From assembly GCA_018665385.1 (NCBI GenBank), contig JABJDN010000089.1:1-18737 (forward strand): a DNA stretch of 18,737 nucleotides, read 5' to 3'. A program made the translations under genes and the position numbers. Positions 1 to 6,497 of the stretch are shown in pieces. Below the pieces are notes generated by a model. It had not been told where the DNA came from. It worked only from the letters and a program-made list of their open reading frames with translations, and did no database searches. Origin of the DNA: Phycisphaerae bacterium (GTDB lineage: Bacteria; Planctomycetota; Phycisphaerae; Phycisphaerales; SM1A02). Every line of letters begins with the position of its first letter. The stretch's first letter is position 1.

Positions 1-1
1 A

Positions 2-841
2 GAGCACCTTGCCCAAGCAGATTTGCACATTGTCGGGGAAGAAGATGCAGCGATTCTGCGTACCGACGAGCAATCACTCATTCGCAAAGCTGTACTACAG
101 GCTGTACAAACATGGAAACCGCAAACCACTGAAAGTGACATGCTAGATGCACTCGACAGCTGTAATCATGACGGCAGCAGCGATGGGTACTGGGCACTTG
201 ACCCAATCGATGGCACCAAAGGCTTTTTGCGCGGGCAACATTATGCCATCGCACTTGGTCGCATCGAACATGGCGAAGTTGTCGCAGGTGTTATGGGGTG
301 CCCGAATCTTTCTACCGATCAATCGCACCCACTGCATCAAAATGACCCTGAGGGCGTAGTCTACGCGGCCTCAAAAGGAGCAGGCGCGTGGGAGTTTGCA
401 CATTGCGACCAAAGTGCCGCCCCTATGCGAATCATTGCTTCAATATACGACCCAGATTCCCCACTGCGTTTTTGCGAATCTGCAGAAAAGGCGCATTCAA
501 ACCGAGGCGATAGCGGTCGCATTATCGACAACATCGGAATTGAAGGTGATCCATCAAGATTAGATAGTCAATGCAAATATTCTCTTGTTGCACGTGGACA
601 AGCGGATGGGTATTTACGATTACCGACGAGCAAAGCGTACGTTGAAAAAATTTGGGACCACGCAGCTGGTCTTTGCATTGCGCAAGAAGCGGGCGCCATA
701 GTAAGCGATGTTACGGGGAAACCACTCGACTTTACACACGGTGCACGACTAGAAGAAAACCGCGGCGTCATTTGTGCAATTGACGGACTCCATCAAAGGA
801 TAATCGCAACGATTGATGAACTTGCGATTGCACAACCCTAA
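2..841 (+). CDS. cysQ: 3'(2'),5'-bisphosphate nucleotidase (CysQ/HAL2 family), 5'-truncated by window edge
   Basis: This enzyme hydrolyses 3'-phosphoadenosine 5'-phosphate (PAP) to AMP, clearing the by-product of PAPS use in sulfate assimilation and sulfation. The frame is open from base 2 (EHLAQADLHIVGEED), so the gene starts upstream; the TTG at 23 is only an internal codon. Visible motifs of the Mg-dependent inositol-monophosphatase fold are the acidic GEED near residue 13, DPIDGTKGFLRG near residue 67, which is diagnostic for the HAL2 branch, and IWDHAAG near residue 217 followed by EAGAIVSDVTGKPLDF. These give the expected metal ligands (Glu, Asp-Pro-Ile-Asp, Trp-Asp). Family members are about 310-360 residues, so roughly 40-70 residues are missing. 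The TAA stop abuts the ATG of the next gene, implying cotranscription with the transporter. The family call is firm; the substrate is inferred from the family and the neighbour. Confidence 0.93.
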   Translation, partial: EHLAQADLHIVGEEDAAILRTDEQSLIRKAVLQAVQTWKPQTTESDMLDALDSCNHDGSSDGYWALDPIDGTKGFLRGQHYAIALGRIEHGEVVAGVMGCPNLSTDQSHPLHQNDPEGVVYAASKGAGAWEFAHCDQSAAPMRIIASIYDPDSPLRFCESAEKAHSNRGDSGRIIDNIGIEGDPSRLDSQCKYSLVARGQADGYLRLPTSKAYVEKIWDHAAGLCIAQEAGAIVSDVTGKPLDFTHGARLEENRGVICAIDGLHQRIIATIDELAIAQP

Positions 842-2686
842 ATGATTGGTGAATATATTCCAGACACTTGGAACCCTTGGATTACCCTTGCTGTTCTTGG
901 CTCCATTGTATTTATGCTCATCATCCGTAAAAAAACTGGACCCGACCTAATAATGACCGGCGGCCTTGTACTTCTTCTCATCTTCGGAGTTGTTGATGTT
1001 GCCGATGCGACAGCTGGTTTTGCTCAAAGACCTATTCTGATGATTGCAGGTTTGTTTATTGTTGCAGCTGCTCTGCAAGAAACCGGCGGCATCGAACTCA
1101 TTGGGCATAAGCTCTTGGGGAAACCTGACACCCTTTCTAAAGCGCAACTTCGAATGATGATTCCTGTTGCTGCAATATCTGCGTTCATGAACACAACTCC
1201 CATCGTCGCAATGTATTTACCAATGGTAACCAATTGGGCAAAAAGACTGAAAATTCCAGCTTCAAAATTATTCATGCCACTAAGTTTTGCGGGCATACTT
1301 GGTGGACAAGGAACGATGATCGGTACTGGATCAAACCTTATCATCATGGGGCTGTTTATAGAGTGGTGGCAGAACCCCCCTACTTGGGCTACCGATTTAG
1401 GGGTCAGTGCACCTAGCAGTGCTGTAAGCATGTGGGGTGCGGCGTGGATTGGCGTACCAGTAGCCATATGCGGTATTCTTTTCATCGTACTTACTTCAAA
1501 GTGGCTTCTTCCAGTTCGAACTTCGCAGGAGCCAACGCATGATGGTGTGCGTAAACGTGGAATCACAATGGCAATTGAGGAGGGCTCGTCTATGGTTGGA
1601 AAAACTATAGAAAAAGCCGACCTTCGAAACTTGCCAGGATTGTATTTAAGTTCGTATATTAGGAAAGAAAAAAGACACGAAGCTGACACGAACTTTACAT
1701 TAGAACAAGATGACAAACTAGTGTTTGTAGGAGATCTTTCTTCGGTTGTAGAACTGCGAAAAACACGCGAGCTGATTCCAGCTGTAGACGATATTGGCGG
1801 GCGGGCAGTTTCGCGAAAAATGATTGAAGCAGTCGTTTCAAGCAGTTCGCCTCTTATTGGTATATCCGTAAAAGAATCTGAATTTAGGACACGGTACAAA
1901 GCAGTTATCTTATCTATCCACCGCAACGGCAAGTACTTGGACACAAAAATCGGACCTATCGTGATTCAACCTGGTGATACTCTGTTGCTTGAATCTGGTG
2001 GAGAATTTTTGAAGTATTGGAAAGACAGCACCGATTTTTACGTCGTATCAGAAATTAAAGATTCAAGGCCACCCCTTCGCGATAAAGCCAAACGTTCTCT
2101 TAGTATTCTTGCAATCTTAATTTTGTTCCTTACATTTGGCGGTGTGGATCGAGTCACTGCAATTTGGTTATGCGGCTTAGCGATGATTCTAACTGGCTGC
2201 ATCAGCGGCCCAAAAGCGCGGCAAGCCATTAACTTGCAAGTTCTCATTGTGATTGGGGCAGCTATGGGTATTGGGAAAGCTGTACAACTAAGTGGCCTTG
2301 CAGAAATGTCTAGCACAACGCTCCTAACATTTGCAAGCAACATGCATTTAGGCGAGTACGGAACACTCTTCCTTATATTCATTATGACAAGTTTCGGTGC
2401 TCAACTTATGACGAACTTCGGCGCCGCAGTCATCATGTTCCCCATTGTGATTAGTGCAGCGCACGGCTTAGACGTTAGCCCGTATCCATTTGTCTTTACC
2501 ATGATGGCTGCAGCAGGTTGTAACTTTATAACGCCAATCACATACCAAACGAACTTAATGGTCTTTGGTCCGGGTGGGTATACGTTTACAGACTTCCCGC
2601 GCCTTGGCATTCCGCTCACCCTGCTTGTTGCTGTGCTTGCAACGATTATTGCCCCGCAAGTCTTCCCCTTCTTGCCACTTGGATGA
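842..2686 (+). CDS. SLC13/DASS-family anion permease with two RCK_C (TrkA_C-like) domains, probable sulfate transporter
   Basis: This is a 614-residue inner-membrane secondary transporter, probably a sodium-coupled anion symporter. An N-terminal block of membrane helices (about residues 10-220) carries the first substrate loop GTGSNL near residue 161. Two soluble RCK_C-like domains follow (about 236-306 and 324-396, each ending in a PGDTLLLES or DDKLVFVG type strand). A second membrane block (about 415-612) carries the second substrate loop TPITYQTNLMVFGPGGY near 564-580. The helix block / RCK_C pair / helix block layout is typical of SLC13 proteins such as algal SAC1/SLT and bacterial sulfate or TrkA_C-containing permeases. 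The start ATG directly follows the cysQ stop with no gap. The adjacent PAP phosphatase favours sulfate as substrate, but dicarboxylates or other anions are not excluded. The 3' end overlaps the next gene by ATGA. Confidence 0.9.
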   Translation: MIGEYIPDTWNPWITLAVLGSIVFMLIIRKKTGPDLIMTGGLVLLLIFGVVDVADATAGFAQRPILMIAGLFIVAAALQETGGIELIGHKLLGKPDTLSKAQLRMMIPVAAISAFMNTTPIVAMYLPMVTNWAKRLKIPASKLFMPLSFAGILGGQGTMIGTGSNLIIMGLFIEWWQNPPTWATDLGVSAPSSAVSMWGAAWIGVPVAICGILFIVLTSKWLLPVRTSQEPTHDGVRKRGITMAIEEGSSMVGKTIEKADLRNLPGLYLSSYIRKEKRHEADTNFTLEQDDKLVFVGDLSSVVELRKTRELIPAVDDIGGRAVSRKMIEAVVSSSSPLIGISVKESEFRTRYKAVILSIHRNGKYLDTKIGPIVIQPGDTLLLESGGEFLKYWKDSTDFYVVSEIKDSRPPLRDKAKRSLSILAILILFLTFGGVDRVTAIWLCGLAMILTGCISGPKARQAINLQVLIVIGAAMGIGKAVQLSGLAEMSSTTLLTFASNMHLGEYGTLFLIFIMTSFGAQLMTNFGAAVIMFPIVISAAHGLDVSPYPFVFTMMAAAGCNFITPITYQTNLMVFGPGGYTFTDFPRLGIPLTLLVAVLATIIAPQVFPFLPLG

Positions 2687-3624
2687 AAATATTCACGACC
2701 ACAGTATTTGCTATTTCTATGCTGATGCTTGCTTGCTGGGGTGTTGGACAAATATTCTCTGACAGATGGGAATGGAGCCAATGGCTTCTGTGGATTCCAA
2801 CAGTAGCGGTTCTTGTATTGCTTCTTTGCACAATTGTGCTTCTTGCCATTCAAAAAAGAAAGATGTATACGATTGTTTTGAGCCTAGTCTTTGATGTGCT
2901 ACTTGTGCAATTGGTGTTTGTTGAGCATCGCATGTTTGCAAATTCAAAATGTGTCGGACAAATTTCAATTTCTGGATGGACCATGAGCCATTCTAAAAAA
3001 GTTGTATCTAAAGAATCTGGGGAAATTATTGTTGCTATGGATGCTGACATCACTCTGCTTACCCATGGCTGGTATGTTCGCGGAGAAGAATCAGTGCAAA
3101 ATTGGATGCAAAGCCAAGGCCGCATTCTCATCAATGGCCCGTTTACATTGTGCACAAAGTTCCAACCAATAACTGTTCGATCACTCGTTGCAGCTGACGG
3201 TATATACATTTCTGAATTCGTGCTTGATACAACTGCCGTTCTTGGTAAACCTCTAACTGTTTGGGCTGTAGATTTGCCGTCGAAACTTTCGCTCCCACGT
3301 AGAGCCCTGTCACGCGAAGTCGTTAGCCGTATGAAATTCGCAGAAAAAAATTCGCCAGATATTGTACTTGGTGATTTTAATATGACTCGCAATAGTTCTG
3401 CGATACGTACAATGTTTCCCGCACTACATGATGCGGCTGACGAAGGGGGAATTGGGCTACTCGCCACATTCCCAATGCACTTCCCTCTGTACCATATAGA
3501 TCACATCTTGCTTTCTGAAACTCTCCAAGCATGCTCTTACGAGTGCATTAATCCACATATTGGCAGGCATAGAATCCAGTTTGCAACGATAGCAAAACAC
3601 CCCTCAGAAGGAATAAGAAAATAA
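2683..3624 (+). CDS. membrane-anchored endonuclease/exonuclease/phosphatase (EEP) superfamily protein, apparently catalytically degenerate
   Basis: This 313-residue protein has three hydrophobic segments (about residues 3-22, 35-55, 60-80) followed by an EEP-like domain, the arrangement of YafD-type proteins. GDFNMT near residue 227 is the conserved GDFN strand, and HIDHIL near residue 270 matches the family's riDhil motif. Other expected residues are replaced: the early WN reads GWTMSH, the LQE metal-binding glutamate region reads LLTHGW, the vHLpS catalytic histidine position reads AVDLPS, and the closing SDH reads GRHRIQ. I infer a non-catalytic or strongly altered member. The ATG overlaps the transporter stop (ATGA), so the gene belongs to the cysQ-SLC13 unit and is probably translationally coupled. 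It converges on the minus-strand pilin-like gene with only 6 bp between the stops and no visible terminator. The function is unknown. Confidence 0.75.
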   Translation: MKIFTTTVFAISMLMLACWGVGQIFSDRWEWSQWLLWIPTVAVLVLLLCTIVLLAIQKRKMYTIVLSLVFDVLLVQLVFVEHRMFANSKCVGQISISGWTMSHSKKVVSKESGEIIVAMDADITLLTHGWYVRGEESVQNWMQSQGRILINGPFTLCTKFQPITVRSLVAADGIYISEFVLDTTAVLGKPLTVWAVDLPSKLSLPRRALSREVVSRMKFAEKNSPDIVLGDFNMTRNSSAIRTMFPALHDAADEGGIGLLATFPMHFPLYHIDHILLSETLQACSYECINPHIGRHRIQFATIAKHPSEGIRK

Positions 3625-3630
3625 AAGTTG

Positions 3631-4422
3631 TTACTGGCCTGAGAATACGTCGTAAATCAGGTCATCAAGATCCCGCAAGTCATCAATACTCATCGGTGGT
3701 AAAGCGGTAAGCTTTGCGCGAGTAATGACGTCGTCTTTCCATGCAACCGATCCATCGCCACGAAGAACGTTGTATCCAACACCGTGACTGTAATCTGATT
3801 TCGTTCGAAGGCCGTCGGTGATAAGAATTAATTTCTCGCCCTGTAACAACGTCTTGCGTTTCCCGGTTCGCCAATCTTTGTGGCCCGTGTAATGGTAGTT
3901 GCCATGCAAATCTTCGTTGATGCGTTCTGCTTTCCACATGTCTTGGCACTCTTCTACTGAGTGTTCGCCTTCGTGGCTTGGGCAATAATATGTTTCTGGT
4001 TCACCGCAATAATGCCATCTGTACAAGCGACCAAGGCCATCGAAAGATGAATCTTGCAACGGACGAGGAACTCTATCCGGGTTACCGCCTGCAACTTTTG
4101 CGTCATGGTATCGAACACCTGTGCGAACTCGTGAAAGTAGACTTGGGTCTGGAACTTCACCGTCAAGTACGCTCGCTATAGGAATTTGATACCTTCGAGA
4201 GTTACTGTACATCGTGATTGCTTGGCCCAACTGCCGTTGGTTTGAACCGCAAAGCACGCGGTGAGCGTTTTCGCGAACTGATGATAGAGCTGGTAACAAA
4301 AGCCCTGCAAGCAAAGATGTAATACTCATCACAGTTATCAATTCCAACAAACTGAACCCTCTCCGATAGCAACGACCTGTTGGTCTTCTATTAGATAGCG
4401 TTTTTATAGGAACTTGATTCAT
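3631..4422 (-). CDS. prepilin-type N-terminal methylation / H-X9-DG protein (type II pseudopilin-like)
   Basis: This 263-residue protein begins with a 22-residue basic leader and the prepilin peptidase site RRG|FSLLE, with the conserved Glu at +5. One hydrophobic helix follows (ITVMSITSLLAGLLLPAL). The sequence RENAHRVLCGSNQRQLGQA is typical of the planctomycete DUF1559/prepilin-like group. Near residue 215 the sequence HGVGYNVLRGDG satisfies the C-terminal H-X9-DG motif exactly. Such proteins are very numerous in Planctomycetota and are thought to be surface or pseudopilus subunits; the specific role is unknown. Four or more cysteines in the mature part may form disulfides outside the membrane. 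On the minus strand a purine-rich GAGGAAAGGG precedes the ATG by about 7 nt and can serve as ribosome binding site. The gene is divergent from the sigma factor gene. Confidence 0.87.
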   Translation of the reverse strand: MNQVPIKTLSNRRPTGRCYRRGFSLLELITVMSITSLLAGLLLPALSSVRENAHRVLCGSNQRQLGQAITMYSNSRRYQIPIASVLDGEVPDPSLLSRVRTGVRYHDAKVAGGNPDRVPRPLQDSSFDGLGRLYRWHYCGEPETYYCPSHEGEHSVEECQDMWKAERINEDLHGNYHYTGHKDWRTGKRKTLLQGEKLILITDGLRTKSDYSHGVGYNVLRGDGSVAWKDDVITRAKLTALPPMSIDDLRDLDDLIYDVFSGQ

Positions 4423-4449
4423 TGTTTGCGCCCTTTCCTCAAAAGGCTC

Positions 4450-4469
4450 TACCTATAGTCTAATAGGTA
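4450..4469. promoter_or_regulatory. 7+7 dyad (operator-like) in the divergent pilin / sigma-factor intergenic region
   Basis: TACCTAT at 4450-4456 and ATAGGTA at 4463-4469 form a perfect 7-bp inverted repeat around a 6-bp spacer. It lies 28 bp upstream of the pilin-like start codon and 142 bp upstream of the sigma gene, in the only intergenic stretch between the two divergent genes (4423-4611). An AT-rich dyad of this size and place could be a repressor site overlapping the pilin promoter, or it could be chance. No clear -35/-10 pair could be assigned for either gene in the rest of this 189-bp stretch. Confidence 0.35.
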
Positions 4470-4611
4470 TTCGAGTTATTGCTACGTTTTTCTGTGTTTC
4501 TTACGCAATTATTCATGTACACTCTAGAATTATTGCAAAAACGACTTGTTGCTGTTTTTAGCATTGTAATAGCGGTTCTGGGTATTTCGGAGCACAAGGA
4601 GACTGTTCGTC

Positions 4612-5175
4612 TTGCCTGACAAGGAACCAGATTATCGACTCATGCGGCGCGTTGCGCTTGGCGAAGAAGACGCCATTAATGAGTTATACGCCCGCTTTGG
4701 CGGTCTTATGTTCAAGATAGCTATCCAATTCCTATCAAATAATGCAGAAGCTGAAGACGCAGTACAAGAAGTATTTGTACGGCTCTGGAAGACTGCAGAC
4801 CGTTTTGACCCTCGAAAAGCGAAATTAGTGACCTGGGTCATGCTTATTACAAGGCGCCACCTAATAGATCGTATTCGACGAAAAACTGTTCGACCAAAAT
4901 CGTACGAACTTGGCGAACAACACGATATTTCTGCAACCGATGCGCCCGAAACGTCGAATATGCTCCTAGAAGAACGTAATGCTGCCTTGTGGAAGGCATT
5001 GCAAACGCTTCCAGAGATGCAACGAACTGTCATCGAAAGAGCGTATTTTCATGGGTTCACACTTCGTGAAGTGAGCCTGCAAATTAACGCACCGCTTGGT
5101 ACGGTGAAATCGGCACTCAGCCGAGGATTGCTCCGCTTGCGGGAGCACGGACTCAAGGATTCAACTGCTCTTTAA
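4612..5175 (+). CDS. ECF-family RNA polymerase sigma factor (SigK/RpoE-like)
   Basis: This is a 187-residue alternative sigma factor with only regions 2 and 4. Region 2 spans about residues 20-88: LYARFGGLMFKIAIQFL, then the hallmark AEDAVQEVFVRLWK near 48-61, then VTWVMLITRRHLIDRIRR, which forms the -10 recognition surface. Region 4 spans about 132-182: LPEMQRTVIERAYFHGFTLREV, followed by the helix-turn-helix APLGTVKSALSRGLLRLRE. The start is a TTG chosen because AAGGAG (4596-4601) sits 10 nt upstream and no in-frame ATG or GTG lies near it. The next gene encodes a one-TM protein of the anti-sigma type, the usual partner of ECF factors. The regulon cannot be read from this window. Confidence 0.93.
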   Translation: MPDKEPDYRLMRRVALGEEDAINELYARFGGLMFKIAIQFLSNNAEAEDAVQEVFVRLWKTADRFDPRKAKLVTWVMLITRRHLIDRIRRKTVRPKSYELGEQHDISATDAPETSNMLLEERNAALWKALQTLPEMQRTVIERAYFHGFTLREVSLQINAPLGTVKSALSRGLLRLREHGLKDSTAL

Positions 5176-5195
5176 AGCCGAGGCTGTAAAGACAG

Positions 5196-6008
5196 ATGAT
5201 ATGGAACAGAATTATGACTGACACAACAAACAACTACAACCAACTTCTTGAACTTGCAGTTCTTGATTCGCACGGTTTACTTGAGCCAATCGAGGCCGAG
5301 TTGTTTACGAAGTCGTTCCATAATGCCCCAGCTTCAATCCAAGATGAAATCATCAACCTGCAACGTGAGTTGGCAGAAGACGATTCACTCTTACCACTTG
5401 TTACACCAGCGCCGGCATTGAAACAAAAAGTATTGCAAGCAGTGACTGATGCAGCAGACCAGGAAGCTCGGCGTCTTGCGCCACTTGCGCTCATCGGAGC
5501 ACGCGCGAGCGTAGCACAAGGAGCGGGCAACAATACAAGTCCTTCCTACTTCTGGAGAATTGCAGCGCTTGTTTTGTTTGGCATTTCAGTTGTACTTGGC
5601 ATTATCGCTGTAGATACGCAACGACGAATTGACAACATTACACAAATGGCGATGAACCTAGATACAGCAATAACTATTACAGATGTTGTCGGTTCAAAAT
5701 TCAAAGCGTTTGTTGATAACCCGTATTGCCACGTGACTCGTCTTGAACGAGAAAACGGCAACCCTGATGGATACCTTCGAATTGCGACCAACGAGTTATT
5801 TGGTGGCGGTTATGTCATCGGCATTGATTTAGCGCAAGGCGAAGAAATCATCATCCAAGGCACAACTGCTTCTGGTGATGTGATTGAGCTTGCACGGATC
5901 ACAGCTGACAGTGCAATTTCTGGACGTGCTTTTGAAATCGACAAAGCGCTTGTTCCAGGGCTAACACTTACTGCAATAAATGCAACCACTGGCCAACGCT
6001 GGGTCTAG
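5196..6008 (+). CDS. membrane-anchored anti-sigma factor (RskA-like)
   Basis: This 270-residue protein probably sequesters the ECF sigma factor encoded just upstream (20-bp gap). The cytoplasmic N-terminal part (about residues 10-110) is helical and acidic, with LLELAVLDSHGLLEPIEAEL resembling anti-sigma helices. One transmembrane segment follows (about 120-137, ALVLFGISVVLGIIAV). The outer domain (about 140-270) is beta-rich, with GYLRIATNELFGGGYVIGI and GTTASGDVIELARI, consistent with an RskA_C-type anti-sigma-K domain. No HxxxCxxC zinc motif is present, so it is not a classical ZAS-domain protein. Two starts are possible: ATG 5196 (MIWNRIMTD) or ATG 5214 (MTDTTNNYNQ), the latter preceded by GGAA at 8 nt and perhaps more natural. 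The role rests on gene order and topology more than on strong motifs. Confidence 0.8.
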   Translation: MIWNRIMTDTTNNYNQLLELAVLDSHGLLEPIEAELFTKSFHNAPASIQDEIINLQRELAEDDSLLPLVTPAPALKQKVLQAVTDAADQEARRLAPLALIGARASVAQGAGNNTSPSYFWRIAALVLFGISVVLGIIAVDTQRRIDNITQMAMNLDTAITITDVVGSKFKAFVDNPYCHVTRLERENGNPDGYLRIATNELFGGGYVIGIDLAQGEEIIIQGTTASGDVIELARITADSAISGRAFEIDKALVPGLTLTAINATTGQRWV

Positions 6009-6029
6009 TTTCGGGTCTGTATCGGGTCT
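6001..6029 (+). repeat. three GGGTCT iterations spaced 11-12 bp, just upstream of an extended -10
   Basis: GGGTCT occurs at 6001, 6013 and 6024, the last two within the longer CGGGTCTG. The first lies in the last codons of the anti-sigma gene. The spacing is close to one helical turn, and the array ends about 15 bp before the TATTAT hexamer at 6044. This is the usual place for activator sites replacing a weak -35 box. It may be a regulator-binding array; no known regulator can be named. Confidence 0.45.
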
Positions 6030-6040
6030 GGCGTTTGCTC

Positions 6041-6049
6041 TGCTATTAT
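6041..6049 (+). promoter_or_regulatory. extended -10 promoter (TGC-TATTAT) for the 6055-6442 region
   Basis: TGCTATTAT is a close match to the extended -10 consensus TGnTATAAT. Transcription would begin near 6056, which is exactly the left end of the first tandem unit and of its closing helix (ATGGTCA). No good -35 is visible at 17-18 bp; the GGGTCT array lies there instead. The 13-bp block GCTCTGCTATTAT at 6037-6049 recurs with one change at 7794-7806 upstream of the S1 gene. Confidence 0.5.
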
Positions 6050-6056
6050 TTTTTAT

Positions 6057-6143
6057 GGTCAGGTCATTGTTAGATCATTCCTAACTGAGCATCGAATCAG
6101 GAATCAACAGGTCGAAACACTGGTAGCTTGGTTATTGTTGACC
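6057..6143 (+). repeat. tandem unit 1 (87 nt) of a diverged direct repeat
   Basis: Aligned without gaps to 6164-6250, the first 70 positions show 44 identities by hand count (about 63%); over 80 positions it is 47 (about 59%). The most conserved blocks are the first 20 positions (GGTCAGGTC, then TGTTA, then ATC; 17 of 20) and GCAT-n-GAATCAG with a following TC near position 33. The unit is enclosed by ATGGTCA (6055-6061) and TGACCAT (6139-6145), so each copy probably folds separately. Confidence 0.6.
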
Positions 6144-6163
6144 ATGCCCGTTGTAACTTTTAG

Positions 6164-6251
6164 GGTCAGGTCTCTGTTACATCTAGTCTTTCGTTGCATA
6201 GAATCAGAAGTCGCAAAGATGAAAGACCGTCGGAAGCCTAACTTGTAGTCC
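6164..6251 (+). repeat. tandem unit 2 (88 nt) of a diverged direct repeat
   Basis: This is the second copy, offset 107 bp from unit 1. It keeps GGTCAGGTC at its start and GCATAGAATCAG in its middle. GGGTC (6163-6167) can pair with GACCC (6253-6257), and GG/CC continues across an A-A mismatch, giving a closing stem equivalent in place to that of unit 1 although the bases differ. Change of sequence with retention of pairing is what an RNA structure would show, but two copies are too few for proof. Confidence 0.55.
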
Positions 6252-6263
6252 AGACCCAGCAGA

Positions 6264-6442
6264 CCACTGTGCGATGCACACGCATCCGGTGCGCTCAAAC
6301 CCAGTACCAAATAGGTGGGCTCGTATACCATCGTGCCAAACCTTCCGCTCTTTGACGGCATGGTTATCGACGCAGTTTTCAACGATCCCTGAGGGTTCGA
6401 TAGGATCGAGCACATACATGGTGCATGCACATCGCACAGTGG
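6264..6442 (+). repeat. 179-nt element closed by a perfect 13-bp inverted repeat, with internal hairpins
   Basis: CCACTGTGCGATG (6264-6276) and CATCGCACAGTGG (6430-6442) are perfect inverted repeats. Between them lie, in order, CGCAT/GTGCG (6281-6285/6289-6293), CCC-ACC/GGT-GGG with a 3-nt bulge (6300-6308/6314-6319), CCA-TGCC/GGCA-TGG with a 3-nt bulge (6328-6337/6357-6363) and CGATCC/GGATCG (6383-6388/6403-6408). The 10-bp palindrome GTGCATGCAC (6421-6430) adjoins the right arm. The result is a multi-branch junction closed by a long helix. A small MITE-like element is an alternative, but no target-site duplication is seen at the edges. Confidence 0.55.
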
Positions 6443-6497
6443 CCCCTTGGCCTCTACATGTACAATACCACTCTTTAGAAGTATGGCTACCTAATTC

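Larger units (their letters stand above)
6055..6442 (+). ncRNA. candidate structured RNA or riboswitch-like leader upstream of the MFS gene
   Basis: The 489-bp stretch 6009-6497 has no convincing protein but dense self-complementarity. It consists of two diverged tandem units (6057-6143, 6164-6251) and a multi-branched element (6264-6442). Closing helices seen by eye are 6055-6061 with 6139-6145 (7 bp plus a G.U), 6163-6167 with 6253-6257 (5 bp), and 6264-6276 with 6430-6442 (13 bp). Unit 1 also has two mutually exclusive internal helices: GTTAG/CTAAC (6069-6073/6081-6085) against ATTC/GAAT plus CTGA/TCAG (6077-6088/6097-6104), a switch-like feature. An extended -10 ends 5 bp before the first helix. 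No U-tract terminator is present before the MFS start at 6498, so readthrough into the transporter, that is a cis-regulatory leader, is plausible. It matches no RNA family I recognise (not tmRNA, RNase P, 6S, SRP or cobalamin). Confidence 0.45.

Noticed and set aside
1024..1944. A 306-codon open frame on the minus strand opposite the transporter gene
   Set aside because: It is antisense to a clear SLC13 protein, has no recognisable motif and a residue mix typical of a shadow frame (rich in Ser, Ile and Arg).
2850..3467. A 205-codon minus-strand frame opposite the EEP-like gene
   Set aside because: It is a shadow frame without motifs; the plus-strand gene has GDFN, HIDHIL and an ATGA overlap with the transporter.
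4533..4570. TTGCAA / TGTAAT elements as a promoter for the sigma factor gene
   Set aside because: No pair has acceptable spacing (the candidates give weak -10 matches or a 13-bp spacer), so no promoter is called.
6057..6172. GGTCAGGTC at 6057 and 6164 recalls the conserved SRP RNA segment
   Set aside because: The required GGAAGGAAGCAGCC continuation is missing in both copies, so it is not SRP RNA.
6204..6437. A 77-codon minus-strand frame rich in Cys and Trp
   Set aside because: It covers the RNA-like region and shows no protein-like pattern.
6264..6442. MITE or small insertion element bounded by 13-bp inverted repeats
   Set aside because: No target-site duplication is seen (left flank AGCAGA, right flank CCCCTT) and no second copy is in the window. 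It is kept only as an alternative to an RNA.
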